A stretch of DNA of 64,000 nucleotides from Butyricimonas virosa (GTDB taxonomy: Bacteria > Bacteroidota > Bacteroidia > Bacteroidales > Marinifilaceae): contig NZ_CP102269.1 of assembly GCF_025148635.1 (NCBI RefSeq), positions 3,968,001 to 4,032,000 of the forward strand. Direction: 5' to 3'. This document shows positions 60,837 through 64,000 of this stretch, piece after piece; the first letter of the stretch is position 1; the number at the start of each line of letters is the position of its first letter. The position numbers and the translations under genes were made by a program. The notes beneath the pieces were generated by a model. The model ran no database searches, was not told the DNA's origin, and worked only from the letters and a program-made list of their open reading frames with translations.

Positions 60837-63347
60837 ATGGAAAACGTCGGAGAAAAAATTATCAAGATCAACATCGAGGAGGAGATGAAATCTTCGTACA
60901 TTGACTATTCAATGTCGGTGATTGTGTCGCGTGCATTGCCTGATGTTAGGGACGGTTTGAAACCGGTACAGAGAAGGGTATTATATGGAATGAGCGAATT
61001 GGGTGTTACGTCTGGTAAACCATTCAAAAAGTCTGCGAGAATTGTCGGAGAAGTACTCGGAAAGTACCACCCTCATGGCGATAGTTCGGTTTACATGGCG
61101 ATGGTACGTATGGCTCAAAGTTGGTCTTTACGTTATCCGTTGGTTGACGGACAAGGAAACTTCGGTTCCGTGGATGGTGATAGCCCTGCGGCAATGCGTT
61201 ATACTGAGGCTCGTTTGATGAAGGTAACCGAGGATACTTTGATGGATTTAGATAAGGATACCGTGGACATGATTCCGAACTTCGACGAATCATTGAAAGA
61301 ACCCAGCGTTCTACCTACCAGAATTCCTTTGTTACTCGTGAACGGAGCGTCGGGTATTGCGGTTGGTATGGCGACTAATATGCCTCCCCATAATCTAAGT
61401 GACACGATAGACGCTATTTGTGCTTATATCGATGACCCGGATATAGAGATCGATGACTTGATCCGGATCATAAAAGCCCCGGATTTCCCCACGGGAGGAA
61501 CAATTTACGGCTACAGCGGGGTAAAGGAAGCGTATCACACGGGAAGAGGCCGTATCGTAATTCGTTCGAAAACATCCGTGGAGACAACTCCTCATGGTCG
61601 GGAAAAACTGATCGTTCATGAAATCCCTTATATGGTCAACAAGGCTGAATTAATTTCTCGCATTGCTGATCTTGTGAACGAGAAAAAAATAGATGGTATC
61701 TCTAATATCAATGACGAATCCGACCGTAGCGGTATGCGTATTGTTATTGATTTGAAAAAAGATGCCATTGCCAATGTCGTACTGAATACATTATTAAAAC
61801 ATACGGCTCTTCAAACTTCTTTTGGGGTGAACAACATCGCACTCGTTGGAGGTAGACCCCGTTTGTTGAATTTGAAGGACTTGATCCGGTTATTCGTGGA
61901 ACATCGTCATGATGTCATTACACGGCGTACTCAATTTGAATTAAAGCAAGCGGAAGATCGGGCCCATATCCTGGAAGGTTTAATCATTGCCAGTGATCAT
62001 ATTGACGAAGTGATCCGGATTATCCGGGCATCTAAAACTCCGGAGGAAGCGAAGAATAATTTGATCGAACGTTTCTCTTTGACGGAGGTACAAGCTCGTG
62101 CTATCGTTGAAATGAGATTACGTCAACTAACAGGTCTAGAGCAAGATAAGCTAAGAGCCGAGTATGACGACATCATGAAATTGATCGAGCATTTGAAAGA
62201 AATTCTAGCTAGTTTAGAATTAAGAATGCAAATTATCAAAGATGAGCTACTTCAGGTGAAAGCTCAATATAACGACGAGCGTAAAACAGACATCGTTTAT
62301 GCCTCTGAAGAATTTAACCCGGAAGATTTTTATGCTGATGAAGAAATGGTGATCACTATTTCTCACATGGGATACATCAAACGGACTCCGTTATCCGAAT
62401 ACAAGGTTCAAAATCGCGGGGGGGTAGGTTCGAAAGGATCTGCCACGAGAGATGAAGATTTCCTTGAACACATGATTATGGCCACGATGCATAATACCAT
62501 GTTATTCTTCACGGAAAAAGGTAAATGTTTCTGGCTGAAAGTATGGGAGATCCCGGAAGGAACCAAACAATCCAAAGGCAGAGCTATCCAGAATTTATTA
62601 AATATCGAGCCAGATGATAAGGTGAAGGCTTATATCAACATCCTCAATTTGAAAGATGAAGAGTATATTAATAATAACTATATTGTATTATGCTCGAAAC
62701 AAGGTATTGTGAAAAAAACAACCCTAGAAGCCTATTCTCGTCCGAGAGCAAATGGTGTAAATGCGATTACAATTAAAGACGGGGATCAATTGCTAGATGC
62801 AAAAATGACCAATGGTAAATGTGACATTATGATAGCGGTCAAATCCGGTAAAGCTATCCGTTTCCCGGAAGAAAAAGTTCGTCCGATGGGTAGAACGGCA
62901 TCCGGGGTAAAGGGTATATCGCTGGATAACGAAGGAGACGAGGTAATCGGTATGATTTGCATTGAATCCGGTAAATCCGACGTATTAGTTGTATCTGAAA
63001 ATGGATATGGGAAACGTTCTAGTATCGAGGATTATCGTATCACGAATAGAGGTGGTAAGGGAGTTAAGACCATCAATATGACAGAAAAAACAGGTAACTT
63101 GATCGCCTTACTTGACGTCACGGATGAAGACAACTTGATGATTATTAACAAATCTGGATTGACGATAAGACTGGATGTTAGCACCTTGAGAGTTATGGGA
63201 CGTAACACACAGGGTGTGAGATTAATTAATTTGAGAAATGATGATGCTATTGCAGCAGTAGCGAAAGTATCTGCTTCAAAAGAAGAGAATCTTCCGGAAG
63301 AAGGACAGGAGGGAACGAAAGTAGCAGAGTCGAATGATGAAGAATAA
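60837..63347 (+). CDS. gyrA: DNA gyrase subunit A
   Basis: ATP-dependent introduction of negative supercoils, with GyrB. 836 residues. Catalytic Tyr122 in AAMRYTEARL; quinolone-resistance region HPHGDSSVYMAMVRM; GyrA C-terminal beta-pinwheel with the GyrA-box-like sequence QNRGGVGSKG. Residues match E. coli numbering around 80-122: Ser83, Ser84, and Met at 87 where E. coli has Asp. The tail is acidic. Complete. Confidence 0.97.
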   Translation: MENVGEKIIKINIEEEMKSSYIDYSMSVIVSRALPDVRDGLKPVQRRVLYGMSELGVTSGKPFKKSARIVGEVLGKYHPHGDSSVYMAMVRMAQSWSLRYPLVDGQGNFGSVDGDSPAAMRYTEARLMKVTEDTLMDLDKDTVDMIPNFDESLKEPSVLPTRIPLLLVNGASGIAVGMATNMPPHNLSDTIDAICAYIDDPDIEIDDLIRIIKAPDFPTGGTIYGYSGVKEAYHTGRGRIVIRSKTSVETTPHGREKLIVHEIPYMVNKAELISRIADLVNEKKIDGISNINDESDRSGMRIVIDLKKDAIANVVLNTLLKHTALQTSFGVNNIALVGGRPRLLNLKDLIRLFVEHRHDVITRRTQFELKQAEDRAHILEGLIIASDHIDEVIRIIRASKTPEEAKNNLIERFSLTEVQARAIVEMRLRQLTGLEQDKLRAEYDDIMKLIEHLKEILASLELRMQIIKDELLQVKAQYNDERKTDIVYASEEFNPEDFYADEEMVITISHMGYIKRTPLSEYKVQNRGGVGSKGSATRDEDFLEHMIMATMHNTMLFFTEKGKCFWLKVWEIPEGTKQSKGRAIQNLLNIEPDDKVKAYINILNLKDEEYINNNYIVLCSKQGIVKKTTLEAYSRPRANGVNAITIKDGDQLLDAKMTNGKCDIMIAVKSGKAIRFPEEKVRPMGRTASGVKGISLDNEGDEVIGMICIESGKSDVLVVSENGYGKRSSIEDYRITNRGGKGVKTINMTEKTGNLIALLDVTDEDNLMIINKSGLTIRLDVSTLRVMGRNTQGVRLINLRNDDAIAAVAKVSASKEENLPEEGQEGTKVAESNDEE

Positions 63348-63390
63348 TTATTTACACATGATATCTAATTGGAACACAAATTTTTAACGT

Positions 63391-64000
63391 ATGAAAAAAC
63401 TATCTTTTATCATTGCCCTTCTGCTTTGCGTGAATATATCTTTCGCGCAAAAGGGGAAAGTAACATCAGCTGTTAGCTTTTTCACGCAGGGAAAGCTGGA
63501 TAAAGCGAAAGAACTGATAGATGAAGCTATTGGCCATGAGAATTGCGTGAATTGGGCGAAAGCTTATATGGTTCGAGGACAAATCTATCAAGCAATCTTC
63601 GAAACTCAGGATGAGAATTACAAAAAACTCTCCAAAGATCCGTTAAGTGTAGCTTGGGACTCTTATCAAAAAGTTATCCAACTAGACGATAAGAATAAAT
63701 TCGAGAAAGATTTAAAGACCCAGTATGCTAATCTGGTTATAGATTTTACGAATCAAGGTGTTGTTTGTTATAATCAAGGAATGAAAACGGATGATACAAA
63801 AGATTTTAAAGATGCTGTAAACAATTTTAAACGAGTATTGGAAATCAACGAATCCCCGTTAGGAACACAAAAAGTAGACACGACCGTTATCTATAATGCT
63901 GGAGTTGCTGCACACAAAGCTGGCGACCTTGATGAAGCAATTAAATTCTACAAGAAATCTTTGGAATTGAATTATGAAGCCGGAAAGATTTACGCAATGG
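63391..64000 (+). CDS. Secreted TPR-repeat protein (3' end outside window)
   Basis: Open frame from ATG 63391 to the window end, not yet stopped at 203 codons. Signal peptide LSFIIALLLCVNISFAQ, then helices GKLDKAKELIDEAIGHENC, WDSYQKVIQLDDKNK, AVNNFKRVLEIN and AGDLDEAIKFYKKSLELN, a TPR pattern. 44 bp after gyrA on the same strand. Function unknown; probably periplasmic or outer membrane. Confidence 0.85.
   Translation, partial: MKKLSFIIALLLCVNISFAQKGKVTSAVSFFTQGKLDKAKELIDEAIGHENCVNWAKAYMVRGQIYQAIFETQDENYKKLSKDPLSVAWDSYQKVIQLDDKNKFEKDLKTQYANLVIDFTNQGVVCYNQGMKTDDTKDFKDAVNNFKRVLEINESPLGTQKVDTTVIYNAGVAAHKAGDLDEAIKFYKKSLELNYEAGKIYAM

Overview
The window looks like a chromosomal segment of an anaerobic gut Bacteroidales, most likely Odoribacteraceae close to Butyricimonas/Odoribacter. 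The evidence is a SusC/SusD pair behind a FecR anti-sigma gene, 'expansion' type ECF sigma and lipoprotein families, promoters of the Bacteroidetes TTTG / TAnnTTTG type with little use of Shine-Dalgarno sites, a butyrate kinase gene, reverse rubrerythrin, and many secreted peptidases with no glycoside hydrolases. The genus is inferred from gene content only.

Layout. 1-5.4 kb: accessory locus. The 3' part of a type I restriction specificity gene (hsdS), a Fic-domain gene, two silent hsdS C-terminal half cassettes arranged back to back, a near full-length silent hsdS in opposite orientation without a start codon, and a tyrosine recombinase. Short inverted repeats lie in frame at the centre of the hsdS copies, so this reads as a phase-variable hsdS shufflon in which the fic gene sits inside a predicted invertible segment. 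5.5-11.6 kb: a lipoprotein, initiator tRNA, transketolase, CYTH protein and an S9 peptidase. 11.9-21.5 kb: a nutrient uptake operon (FecR, STN-bearing SusC, SusD, DUF4843 lipoprotein, PKD-like lipoprotein, then a TlpA-like thioredoxin). Its ECF sigma gene is not in the usual place; the only one in the window is at 22.5-23.0 kb on the other strand. A small frameshifted gene lies between. 23.4-30.6 kb: SPOR lipoprotein, FtsE-like ATPase, rpe, gamma carbonic anhydrase-like protein, two tRNA-Gly, a Dabb protein and a triple-AAA+ protein translationally coupled to a MATE transporter. 31.9-39.0 kb: purine genes purL, xpt and a xanthine/uracil permease, then an M20 amidohydrolase. 39-45.3 kb (minus strand): secreted hydrolase, butyrate kinase, glycerate kinase, serine hydrolase, class IV aminotransferase. 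45.4-51.0 kb: a run of same-strand genes (DUF2520 dehydrogenase-like, KdsC-like phosphatase, UbiA prenyltransferase, Maf, DPP11-type peptidase). 51.0-51.9 kb: a scar with a 56-bp palindrome and a broken integrase fused to the tail of an ABC exporter gene. 51.9-57.3 kb: superoxide dismutase, a TonB receptor/lipoprotein pair, a Fur/PerR regulator with two 7-1-7 palindromic operator candidates, and rubrerythrin (oxidative stress). 57.4-64 kb: dienelactone hydrolase-like protein, thiD, a tetrapyrrole methylase-fold methyltransferase, an MBL-fold hydrolase, gyrA and the start of a TPR protein.

The strongest candidates for novelty are the hsdS shufflon carrying a fic gene, the three-domain AAA+ protein with asymmetric Walker motifs coupled to MATE, the paired operators in front of the PerR-like gene, and the integrase/ABC chimera next to the long palindrome. 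Homology statements rest on recognised motifs and families; no database search was run.
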